Positions 37,601 through 49,600 of a stretch of DNA of 64,000 nucleotides are shown here, one piece after another. The position numbers were made by a program, and so were the translations under genes. Numbering within the stretch: position 1 is the first letter of the stretch; every line of letters starts with the position of its first letter. The stretch is from positions 110,151,222-110,215,221 of the forward strand of contig NC_059075.1 of NCBI RefSeq assembly GCF_020497125.1, given 5' to 3'. Source of the stretch: Mauremys mutica (taxonomy: Eukaryota; Chordata; Testudines; Geoemydidae). The notes below the pieces were generated by a model. That model did no database searches. It had not been told where the DNA came from and saw nothing but the letters and a program-made list of their open reading frames with translations.

Positions 37601-40600
37601 TTGTAGGGGTCGTCGTCTCTAGGGTAGTTGTTTCAGTAGTGGTGGTGGTGGTAGGTGTTGTCGTCCCTGAGGTAGTTGTTTCTGTGGTGGTAGGTGTCGT
37701 CGTCTCTGGGGTAGTAGTTGCTGTGGTGGTAGGTGTTGTCGTCTCTGGGGTGGTTGTTTCTGTGGTGGTGGTGGTAGGTGTCGTTGTCTCTGGGGTAGTC
37801 GTTACTGTAGTGGTGATCGTGGTGGTAGGTGTTGTTGTCTCTGGGGTTGTTGTTTCTGTGGTGGTGGTGATGGTGGTGGTAGATGTTGTCGTCTCTGGGG
37901 TAGTAGTTGCTGTGGTGGTAGGTGTTGTCGTCTCTGGGGTGGTTGTTTCTGTGGTGGTGGTGGTAGGTGTCGTTGTCTCTGGGGTAGTCGTTACTGTAGT
38001 GGTGATCGTGGTGGTAGGTGTTGTTGTCTCTGGGGTTGTTGTTTCTGTGGTGGTGGTGATGGTGGTGGTAGATGTTGTCGTCTCTGGGGTAGTAGTTGCT
38101 GTGGTGGTAGGTGTTGTCGTCTCTGGGGTGGTTGTTTCTGTGGTGGTGGTGGTAGGTGTCGTTGTCTCTGGGGTAGTTGTTACTGTAGTGGTCGTGGTGG
38201 TAGGTGTCGTCGTCTCTGGTGTAGTTGTTTCTGTGATGGTGGTGGTGGTGGTAGTGGGTGTCGTCGTCTCTGAGGTAGTTGTTTCTGTGATGGTGGTGGT
38301 GGTAGGTGTTGTCGTCTCTGGGGTAGTAGTTGCTGTGGTGGTAGGTGTTGTCGTCTCTGGGGTGGTTGTTTCTGTGGTGGTGGTGGTAGGTGTTGTTGTC
38401 TCTGGGGTAGTCGTTACTGTAGTGGTGGTCGTGGTGGTAGGTGTTGTTGTCTCTGGGGTTGTTGTTTCTGTGGTGGTGGTGATGATGGTGGTAGATGTTG
38501 TCGTCTCTGGGGTAGTAGTTGCTGTGGTGGTAGGTGTTGTCGTCTCTGGGGTGGTTGTTTCTGTGGTGGTGGTGGTAGGTGTCGTTGTCTCTGGGGTAGT
38601 CGTTACTGTAGTGGTCGTGGTGGTAGGTGTCGTTGTCTCTGTGGTAGTTGTCTCTGTGGTGGTGGTAGGTGTTGTCGTCTCTGTGGTAGTTGTTTCCGTG
38701 GTGGTGGTGGTGGTGGTAGGTGTCGTTGTCTCTGTGGTAGTTGTTTCCATGGTGGTGGTGGTAGGTGTTGTCGTCCCTGAGGTAGTTTCTGTGGTGGTAG
38801 GTGTCGTCGTCTCTGGGGTTGTTGTTTCTGTGGTGGTGGTGGTGATGGTGGTGGTAGATGTTGTCGTCTCTGGAGTGGTTGTTTCTGTGGTGGTGGTGGT
38901 AGGTGTCGTTGTCTCTGGGGTAGTCGTTACTGTAGTGGTGGTCGTGGTGGTAGGTGTTGTTGTCTCTGGGGTTGTTGTTTCTGTGGTGGTGGTGATGGTG
39001 GTGGTAGATGTTGTCGTCTCTGGGGTAGTAGTTGCTGTGGTGGTAGGTGTTGTCGTCTCTGGGGTGGTTGTTTCTGTGGTGGTGGTGGTAGGTGTTGTTG
39101 TCTCTGGGGTAGTCGTTACTGTAGTGGTGGTCGTGGTGGTAGGTGTCGTCGTCTCTGGGGTTGTTGTTTCTGTGGTGGTGGTGATGGTGGTGGTAGGTGT
39201 TGTCGTCTCTGGGGTAGTAGTTGCTGTGGTGGTAGGTGTTGTCGTCTCTGGGGTGGTTGTTTCTGTGGTGGTGGTGGTAGGTGTCGTTGTCTCTGGGGTA
39301 GTCGTTACTGTAGTGGTCGTGGTGGTAGGTGTCGTCGTCTCTGGTGTAGTTGTTTCTGTGGTGGTGGTGGTGGGTGTCGTCGTCTCTGAGGTAGTTGTTT
39401 CTGTGGTGGTGGTGGTGGTAGGTGTTGTCGTCTCTGGGGTAGTAATTGCTGTGGTGGTGGTGATAGGGAAATCAAATATGAATATCCAAATCATTTGCAA
39501 AAAAAAAAAGTTACTATTGTAAATACATATTCTACTCCTACCATGTTGCCTCTTGTGATAATGATCTCTTTGACAGAAGGTACCATGAATCCAAACTATG
39601 CTAAGTGACATAAATATAGATTGTACAGAGCATTACTACGTTGTGGAGTCTCAAAATTCTACCTCAGCTTCACATAGGTTGTGTCTTTCTTGTAAGAACA
39701 TCAGTGTTATTCACTATAATTCACCATAGGAATGGTGGAATCAAGGACTGCATATATTTAGGAAAAGGACAAATGTGATAATTATATGCATCTCCAGTGA
39801 GGCAGCAATCAAGCCTTCCACTCAAGCCTTACATGGGGGAGAGATATAGTCATAATAGCAGCAAAGAGTCCTGTGGCACCTTATAGACTAACAGACGTTT
39901 TGGAGCATGAGCTTTTGTGGGTGAATACCCACTTCATCAGATACATGCATCCGACGATGTGGGTATTCACCCACGAAAGCTCATGCTCCAAAACCTGTTA
40001 GGCTATAAGGTGCCACCGGACTCTTTGCTGCTTTTACAGATCCAGACTAACACGGCTACCCCTCTGATATAGTCATAATAGACATTAACTCTTTTGCTCA
40101 TGAGCAGCTCAGCATCACTTGCTCAAATAGCAGTAACAGCAATTGCTCTGTGCACTCTTTAATACCGGTTTCAATCTTCTGAAGTTTGGAGGGACAGCTG
40201 TGGAACCAGTTTACACAGGACTAAGGGACTTAACATGCCTCTTATTCCCATGTAAACCTTGGCCAGAGTTTGTTCTAAGTAGTAATATATGTCTCTATTT
40301 TAGTATTCATAAATCTCTAAAAACCTTGTTTCAAATCCATTGGCAATAGATATTTTTAAAATATCAATTACATTTAAATTAACACATGGAAGGACATCTA
40401 GGACTACATGTATAATGTTAAAAAATGACATTTTTCCTGTTGATGCTGTATGTCATATAATATTTTATTAGAAATTCTGGAAGGCTAAACAGAGATGAAC
40501 CCATTAAATAAATCTATGATGTTAGCACAATTCTGACTATAGCATCTGCATCCACCCTACAATATGTGAATTATTAATGATGGTTACCTGTGGCTAATGA

Positions 40601-43600
40601 GAATCACATGAACACTTACAGAATTTTGTGGTTATCATTAAGCGTGGGCAGTTACCATTCAATACTTACCTGTTGAAGTGCTGGTTGTGGTCCCGGTTGT
40701 AGTAGTTGATGTTGGGATAGTGCTAGTTGTAGTGGTTGTCGGGGTGGTAGTTGGAGACTCAGTGGTGGTGGAGGCTGTGGTAGTGGTAGATGTAGTTGTG
40801 GAGCAAAATGATGAGCAGCAGTAAACACTGATCTCATAATTGTAGCATATCGGAATCAGGACTTGGTCCTTATTATTACAGATAAGCCCAGTGGAAACAT
40901 CACATGTCACTTTTTGTCCTAAATCTTCAATGCTGACGTCAGGAAATAGCTGAGCTCTGCATGAAATATTTAGTGGATTCTCACATATCGCTGAGGCGTT
41001 CCATTCTCTGATTTTCTCATAGGTTTCATAATCACCATTTTCTGGGCCATATTTTGGCTTATTCAGACTAATCCAGTCAGACCACCAACAATATTGAGAT
41101 AGAGGTGAACATGGTGCTGCAAGACAACAACGGAACATATATTTCAGAAAGAAGAGAAACATGCATGACATAGTAGTGAAGTAAGCAGTGCTGAGGGTGA
41201 CTCATTGGATGTACATTGGTCCAAACCAAATCATTAGTGCAAACACAAAGATCTGACATGAGAGCAGGATTATGATCTCATCTACACCAGTTTAAGTCAC
41301 AAGTGCTTCAATTCAAGTGCATGGAGGTAAACTGCCTAAAAATAGTTCAAGATCAGAATCACACTGTGAATGTGCTAAATTGGTGTTTCTTATGCACAGA
41401 AAACAATGTAGCATGAACAGTTGCATGTAAGAGTAGAATGGAAGAGGGAACAAGATCAAGTAGGCACTTCCTACTTTATCTCACACCCTGCTGTTAGTTG
41501 CTTTTCCAGCAACTCGCATCTAAATTTTGTTATTGCTACAATGAATTAACTGATATAGTATAATGACCCAGAACAAAGTAGCCATAAAGCAGTGTTTCAT
41601 CGCCCAAAGTAGACAGTATCCTGAGGTAGTATGTCACCAGGATAGAGAAGTAGCCATGGGGCATATTCAGATATTGTAATACCAAGCCTCAGTCTGCAGT
41701 CACTGTGCTGTGCATATACTGAAAATATAGTCAGTAAGTCCTGCTGCAGAGAGTTAAACAAATACACATTCATACTTGTGTGGAATCAATACTTCTTCTA
41801 ATGGAACTTGTGGTTGTTACTGATGGATATGACACAAGTGGGGAAAAAGGAGAGCAGATATAAATATCCAAATTATTTATAAAACAAATTTAACTGTATT
41901 AAATATATATACCTTCTCTCTCACACACACAGTTTTCAGAGATAATAAACTCTCTGAGAAAATCCAAAATATGCTAAGCTATATAAAATATAGACTGTAG
42001 AGAACATCCCTCATTACAACACAAAGGATTCTATCCTAAATCCAGAGCAATTGCAGCAGTGGAGTGAGGGTATAAACCGGCTGGACTCCATAGATGCATT
42101 CTGGCTGCCTCAACTGGAAAGCCTCTGGGCTTCTCAAGGAGAACATAGCAGACTGGAGGATACAAAACCCTTCAAAAGGATGCAGCATCTGTTCCTTATG
42201 TGCAGCCTTGCTCCAATTAACTGTGCGAGGGATGCACAACAGCAGAGCCATGTTCTCCTCCACTTTGGGATATGTCCAGTGTCATTGCTAGTAATAGACA
42301 CCCTGGTCTTTGTGACCTGGTTCTCTTTTTGCCCAGATGTATGAGGGATCTCATTCCCACCACCTCTCCTCCCACCTTTGTGCACTTTTGAAGGGTTCAT
42401 CACAATCTAGGGAGAAAGGAGGCCTTTTGCCCCCACAATAGTGAGCCAGAGACTGTAGCATCATACAGAGTAAGTAAGCGCACAAAAAGCCTTACCCGAC
42501 CTTGTCCCCTCTAACCTCCTCCAAAATCCCTACATTGGTTATGCATAAGAACAATCCTTTCACTCCTCTCAGTGAGCAATATCAACTCATCCTCACAGTG
42601 ATGTGGATTCTTTAAATTCCACTTTTCTACGTGAAGGTGGTGTCCTTTTTTATAGGAACATCAGTATTATTCAGTGGAATTCACACCATAGGACAGAAAA
42701 TCCCGTCCAGGACTGGTGGAATCAAGGGCTGCATATATCAAGGAATACATGCAAATGTGATAAATATTATGCATATCCAGGGATTAGTAATCACTCATCC
42801 CACCCAAGCCTTACATGTGGGAGAGACATAGTAACAATAGTCAGATGACCAGTCTTGGGCAGGAACACGGAGTGCATACTTATATTAACTCCTTAGCCCA
42901 TGAGTAGCTCAGAATCACCTACCTACAAAGCAGTCCCAGAGAAGCTCTGCACATTCTTTAATAACAGTTTCAGCCTCCTGAGGTTTGGTGGGACAGACGT
43001 GCTTATACAGGAATAATGAACTTAATATGCCTCTTATCCCCACGTAAACCAGGGGCAGGATTTGTTCCAAGTGAAAATACAAGTCGCTATTATTTTATTC
43101 TTAAATCTCAAAAAATACCTTGTTCAAAATCTGTTGGCAATACATATTTTTTAAAATATCAATTACATTTAAATTAGCAGGTGAGAGGGTATCTAGGCCA
43201 AAACGTATGATGTTCAAATAAATAAAAAAGGTGGTGGGCATTTTTTCCAGTTGATGCTATATTTCTTTTTTGTTGTGATTGTTGTTGTTAGAAATTCTGG
43301 AAGGCTAAGCAGAGATGAACACATTAAATAAATCCCTGCTATTAGGACACTTCTGTCTGTAGCTGCCACCTTACTTTGTCAGAATTTTTACTGTTGGTTA
43401 ACTAAGGTTAATGAGAATCACATCAACACTTACAAAATTTTATTCTTATAATTAAGTGTGGGCAATTATCATTCAAAGCTTACCTGTTGAAATGCTGGTT
43501 GTAGTTCCGCTTATAATATTTGATGATGGCATGATGGTAGTTTTAGTGGTTGGAGGCTTAGTGGTACTAGTTATAGTGGTGTTTTGGTGTTGGCATTGGA

Positions 43601-46600
43601 GTGTGTGTTGGATGCTAAATGGTGCTGGTTGGCAGTGTGATGGTTGGAGTGGGTTTTGGGGGCGGCTCAGTGCTGATAGTGGTTGCTGGTGTGGTGCAGG
43701 GTGGTTAGTGTAGGGGGTTGGGGGCCTGGTAGTAGTTATGGTGGTGGGTATGGAGGTTTGGTGGAAGTTGTGCTTGTGGGTGTGGGGGTTGGAGGCTCAA
43801 TGGTCATTGTATTGGTGGGTGTGGGGGTTAGGGGCTTCATGGTAGTTGTGGGTGTTGGGGGCTCATTAGTTGCTATACTTATGGGTTTGAGGGTTGGGGG
43901 CACTTGGTGGTAGTTGTGCTGTGTGTGTAGGATTTGGGAACCCAGTGGTAGTTGTGAGGGGAGGGTTGGGGAGTTCATGGTAGTTGTGGTTGTAAAGATT
44001 GGGGTCATTGGGAGTGGTAGTTGTAATTGTGGTGCACTCTGGCCAGCAGCAGTAAATGTTGATCTCACAATTGAGGCAGACAGGTATTGGAATCAGGCCC
44101 CCTGGGACTTGGTCTTTATTATTACAGATAAACCCAGAGAAAACATCACCTTGCACTTTTTGTCCTAAAACTACAACGGAGATGACAAGGAATTTCCTAG
44201 CTCTGTGTTAAATGTTTAATGAATTATCATATATCGCTGAGGAGTTGCACATACTGATTTTTTCATAGGTTTCTAATCACCATTTTCTGGACCATGTAAA
44301 AACTTCAAAGATTTGACATTCAGTGAGATCCTGACTCCCAGCTCTCTTACACCAGCCTTTACGTCATCACTGATTAAGGCCTAGACACTTTAATGGGAAT
44401 CATACCTGGTTACAGCAGGTCTAGAGCTGTCTGACTGTTTAAAAGCAAGCTTTCCGGTTTGCCACTTAATTAAAAAAATGCAAGGATGAAACACACACAC
44501 ACACGCACACACACACACACATTCTTTTACCATTCTAAAATGAAAATGTATTTCTTTGCTGCCTCGCTATCTCTTTTTCCTCCTTGTCCCTTGTTGTCTA
44601 CCAGCATGTTTCACAATGAGGAGCTTCCTAATAAATAAACTTACTTGTAGAGGTTGAAGAGGTCGTGGTGGTAACTGCAATGGAAAAATAATAAGTATCA
44701 CTATACAGTCCTAAGAGTTCCAGAGAAATGAAAACAGTAGTTTAAAAACCCGCCAACATTCAGTTCAAGATTTTTGTCCAAGACACTATGGGCACCTTCC
44801 ATCAGTGCACTAGCCCCAAAGATTTACAACACTTGCTTCAGACTCCCAGCTGTGACCTTGTGATTCAGGAACATTTTCATCATGGTGAGAGCACCAGTTA
44901 CACCAATATCTGAGGTTCTCCGCATTGCAGGATAGAGCAACATGTAGTATTTCAAAGCTTTCTGAGTTCAGCATGATAAAGCTGTGCAGAAGCATAGTTA
45001 TGAACAGTTATGAGAAGCCAAATGTCTATGCAATCTATCTGTAAAACACCTTCAAGGAGAAAAGTATTAGATGTGCATCCATGTTGGAACTTTACTGGTA
45101 TTACAGAATACATACAAATATGATAATATTATGCATATTCAGAGAGGCAGCAATCACTCCTCCCATTGAAGTTTTACATGTGGGAGAGACCTAGGAACGA
45201 TAGCCACATGGCTAATCTTGGGCAGGGATGCTGAGAGTATCATTACATTAACTCTTAATCCATGAATGGCTTGGTATCACCTGCCTAAAAAGCAGCCATA
45301 GAGATGCTCTGTGCACTCTTTAATAATAGTTTCAGCCTTCTGAGGCTTGATGGGGCAGGTGTGGAACCAGCTTACACAGGAATAATGGGACTTAAAATGC
45401 CCCTTCCTCCCATGTAAACGACAGCCAGGATTTGTTCCTATTAATAATATATGTATCTATTATTTTATTGTTAAATCTAAAAAAAATCAAGTTCAAAATC
45501 AATTGGCATTCAATATATACAGTACTTTTAAAATGTCAACTGAATTTAAATTAGAAGGTGGAACTGTATCTGGACAAAATGTATAATGTTTCAAAAAAAG
45601 AGTGATTTTATTCAGGTAATACCATATTTGATAGAATTTTGTGACAAATTCTGGAAGGCTAAAGAAAGTTGAAACTATTAAATGAATCTCTGCTGTTAAG
45701 GCAATTCCATCTATAGTTTATAGTTATTGTTCAATTCTTACCTGTTGTGGTCTCTGTTGTAGTAGTTGACGTTGGCACAGTGGTAGTTGTAGTAGTTGTC
45801 GGCATGGTGGTGGTGGTGACTGTGGGTGTGGTAGTAGGGGGTGTAGTGGTTGTGGGACAGCCTGCAAAAAAGAGCAGGGAGGGATAGCTCAGTGGTTTGA
45901 GCATTAGCCTGCTAAACCCAGAGTTGTGAGTTCAATCCTTGAGGGGGCCACTTAGGGATCTGTGCCAAAAATTGGTCCTGCTAGTGAAGGCAGGGGGCTG
46001 GGCTCGATGATCTTTTGAGGTCCCTTCCAGTTCTAGGAGATTGGTATATCTCCAATTATTACCTATTAGCTTCATTGTGAAGTTGTTCTATGAAATGATC
46101 AAGAGCAATAACATGCTGAGACATTTATGAAAGTGCTTAAGGTAAATCTGATATTTTTGAGTGTGTGAGAGGTGCACCTCTAAGAGCTATACCTAAAGCT
46201 AAACCATGCAAACCTCATTAATTTATATTTGCATTTAAGAGGAAGCTAAGACATATCTAATAAAGCCCTATGTAGGTGAGGCACATAAACTAATTAGCAA
46301 GAATAGAAATTTCATTTAGAAGCAGGGTTACTAAAATACTTCCTAATACGGTGATGGATCTAAATAATAATGAACCTGTTATAAAATACGACATGTTCTT
46401 GAGGGTTAAGTGGCTTGAGCTGAAAATTAATAGTTAGGATATTGGGGAAGGAGCATTGTTTTAACAACACCGAAAGAAAGGGGCAGTTGTTACACTTTGA
46501 TCTTAAATCAGCCTAATTCATTTTCTTGTCATATCCTTGGATGTGTGAGTGATGACTATGAGGTTATAAAGTGTTACCCAATTTTTCTTTCGTGCAATCC

Positions 46601-49600
46601 TGGCTAGAACTGCAAAGAATCATTCAAAATCATTACTAAATCTCCTGTGGAGACAGATGGACGAGATATGTGACATTCCTTTTCTTTCCCTTTCCAGTTC
46701 ACAGAAAGAATAAAATGCAATTTACCTGGTACATCTGTGCACGTCACTTTTGGTGAGATGCAGATACTAAAAGAAAAATAATTCAGTCAAAATAAACATT
46801 TTTGCAAACCAACTGCAGCCCCTGCAGTAATTTCCCATGAATCCCTGCAATTAATTTATAGCAGGGGCTAGGAGACTAAAAACTTAAAAACTATTTTATC
46901 ACTCAAACTTCACCTCATGAGACTGGATATTTCTTTGGCAGTTGTTTACTCCAACATCAACAATTGCTATTTTCTCCCAACACAACTACCAGCTTTCCTT
47001 CCTTCAAACACTTCTCCTTGAGATAATTAATTACCCTCTATCAAGAGCAGGGAAAATATAATATGACTAACAGCCACTGCTCTCTTAAACCATTTTGCTC
47101 CATCTCTGCTGCACAGCATCCTTATATCTCAACAAATTACTGATCAGGGGTATACTGAGGAGGGCTGAGGGTGTGAGGGAACATGGCCAGAGACATCTGT
47201 GCTTCAGTGACCCCCTAGCTGGTTCTATCTGGCAAAACTTAGAACAGTGTAAGGGCTGCTCTACGTGTAATTTCCAGATACGACATATTTAAAGTAATAT
47301 TTAATGCCATTATCAAAAGATTTATTAATGGGCCATCATCAATGTGAAATACAATCAATTTCAAAACATGAGTTAAAAATAGTTTCAGGTACTACATCTG
47401 CTCTTGAGTTTTCCTGTCAATTTTTGCAGTTTTACAGCCACATGTTTCTATTAAAAAAAAAAAATCTCTCCTCTGCTGTTGCATGAAAGACATACATGAA
47501 CAACAGGTGCAACTGACTTTAGTGAATAATTGAAAATGACTATACGCAATGTCCTGTTAAATTCACAATGTGAATAAGTTGAAAAAAATATAGGTACTTT
47601 TATTTCTCTAGTCTCTCCCAGTTATAGCAATCTGCGGAATTATTTCCAACAATTGCAGGTAAAAAAAATGCACAAAGAGAAATGTGAGTAGAAATAGATG
47701 GCGTTCCTTTGAAATCCGACTGTATTGTAACTATGGTGTTCCCCCCACCCACTATTTTTGTAAGGCAAGATCTTCATCTGTGGTAAATCAGCATTTATAT
47801 GGAGAAGGGCCAATTCATACCGAGGTTCTTGCAGGTAATCCGTAATATTACAGCCTTCATTCAGGAAAACACGACAGCATGGTCTGTTCACAACAGCAGT
47901 TAAGCGTGTGCTGAAGTTCCATTGAGGTCAATGGGATTTAAGCATGTACTTAAGTGATTTCCTGAATCAAGGTCTAAATATGCATTGCTCCATCACTTTT
48001 GTATTTCCACATACCAGTCCAGACAATCGTCTTCTGTGGGTACTTTTGAGCCATTTTCATAACGATTGCCATTTACATAACAGTAAGTGCCAGAACATTC
48101 AACTTCAGTGACACATTCTTTGAGGTCTTCATCAAAAATGGGCTTTTCTTTAGGGCATCTGGGGTAGCAACCTGTTGACCACAAATGGTCCATTTTGTAA
48201 TATTAATAAAAACTGTTAACTTAGTGATTACATTCTCACTGGGAGCCTGATCTAAGGCCCACTGAATTATGAAAAAACTCCTTCTGATTCTAGATGAGGC
48301 CCTGGATGATGAGCACTTCCAAAAGTGGTGACTTATTCATTGTAAATCCTGAATATTTCCCATTGATCCATCCATTAAGAAGCCAATATTTATAAGCACT
48401 ACAATGGCTGAGATATCAGTTATTTCTTTTTGCAAGGATACAGAAATGCTACAGTATCTCAGTTACAGCAATTTGTAGCTGACATAGCAAAAATAAATAA
48501 AAAGTTTAAAAGAAATAAGCAATAAAATTCTAGTTTTTCTTTACCACAGTAAGAATCTTTTCTCCCCCTTGAGGTACTCTTAAAATGGTATTGGTCAATG
48601 GGGATGGTGGATCAATCTTATACCACAATTCAGGAAAATACTCAGGCATGTGCTTAATATGTATCATCCCCATTGATGTCAATAAACAGTATGTTACACC
48701 ACACCAAATATTTGTGCAAGATTATAGATTTTGGAATGGCCAGGCAATCAATAGGTCTTATTAGCTAATAGCTGCAATTCCATCAAGTAACATTTTAACT
48801 AAATCTTCATGATATGCAATACAAAAACAATCAGGAGTTTCTTACCTTCCAGATATGGCAATGAGAAGTTGGAGATGACATTGTTAATGATCCTGCAGGT
48901 CATAATATGACGGCCACAAGGCTCGTAGTGCCACTTGCACTCATTCCGAGGGTTGTAGTAATCACAAAATATTGCTGATAGAAAACAGAAGTTGATCAAA
49001 AAAACAGCTGACAGAACAGAATCCCATTCCCACCTCTGACCATGCCAGCCAAATGACCCTACACAGTGCACTGGCAGCAATATTTCCCTTGACACATGGG
49101 ACCTGGGTTTTTTCTTCCTACTGAACCTGAATACAGAATACATGAAACTCAGATTTCATATTTAACACCACTGTTGCAGAAAACAAATGTTTGATTGAAA
49201 TCACACAACTACTCAGAACCAATTTTGAATTCAAGCTATCTGTTGGAGTGCTGTGATTTTTATTTTTTTTAACTTCTCTGGACATCTGCAAACCCTTAGG
49301 GCTAATGGTGTATATAGGCTGAAATCAGTTTCACCCAGATACGGTATATCATATGGAGTAGTCACATGGTGCTCCTCCCAGTAAACCCACATGGACACGC
49401 ACAAACTCTTCAAACCTGAACTTTGTTCATGGGTGCATAACAAGATGTGAATGGGGAAAAGCTTAACACATTCAAAACCAAATTCCTCAAACCATATGGC
49501 CTATGAACCAGTGTGACTTGCCACATGGCTACAGAATAAAATTTGCAAGATTTCTGAGATGGGAAGTGATATACTGTGTGTCAGAACAAATCCCCACTGT

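Noticed and set aside
37161..39448. CRISPR-like regular repeats
   Set aside because: No unique spacers. The periodicity is a coding tandem repeat inside a eukaryotic mucin exon.
37165..39522. 785-codon plus-strand ORF of almost pure valine with Gly and Ser
   Set aside because: It is the antisense of the Thr-rich PTS exon. The codon repeats leave no stops on either strand, and the minus strand has the splice sites, flanking cysteine domains and phase.
43456..43913. Plus-strand Gly/Val-rich ORFs
   Set aside because: Antisense shadows of the decayed PTS tail of the dead CysD exon.
45877..45960. Possible tRNA gene with A and B boxes
   Set aside because: The acceptor stem does not close and the sequence continues into a SINE body, so it is a tRNA-derived SINE head.
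47640..47891. 83-codon minus ORF with several cysteines near the TIL exon
   Set aside because: The cysteine spacing fits no mucin module, the right end runs into a common reptile repeat phrase (ttaagcatgtacttaagtg-like), and the flanking exons already join in phase without it.
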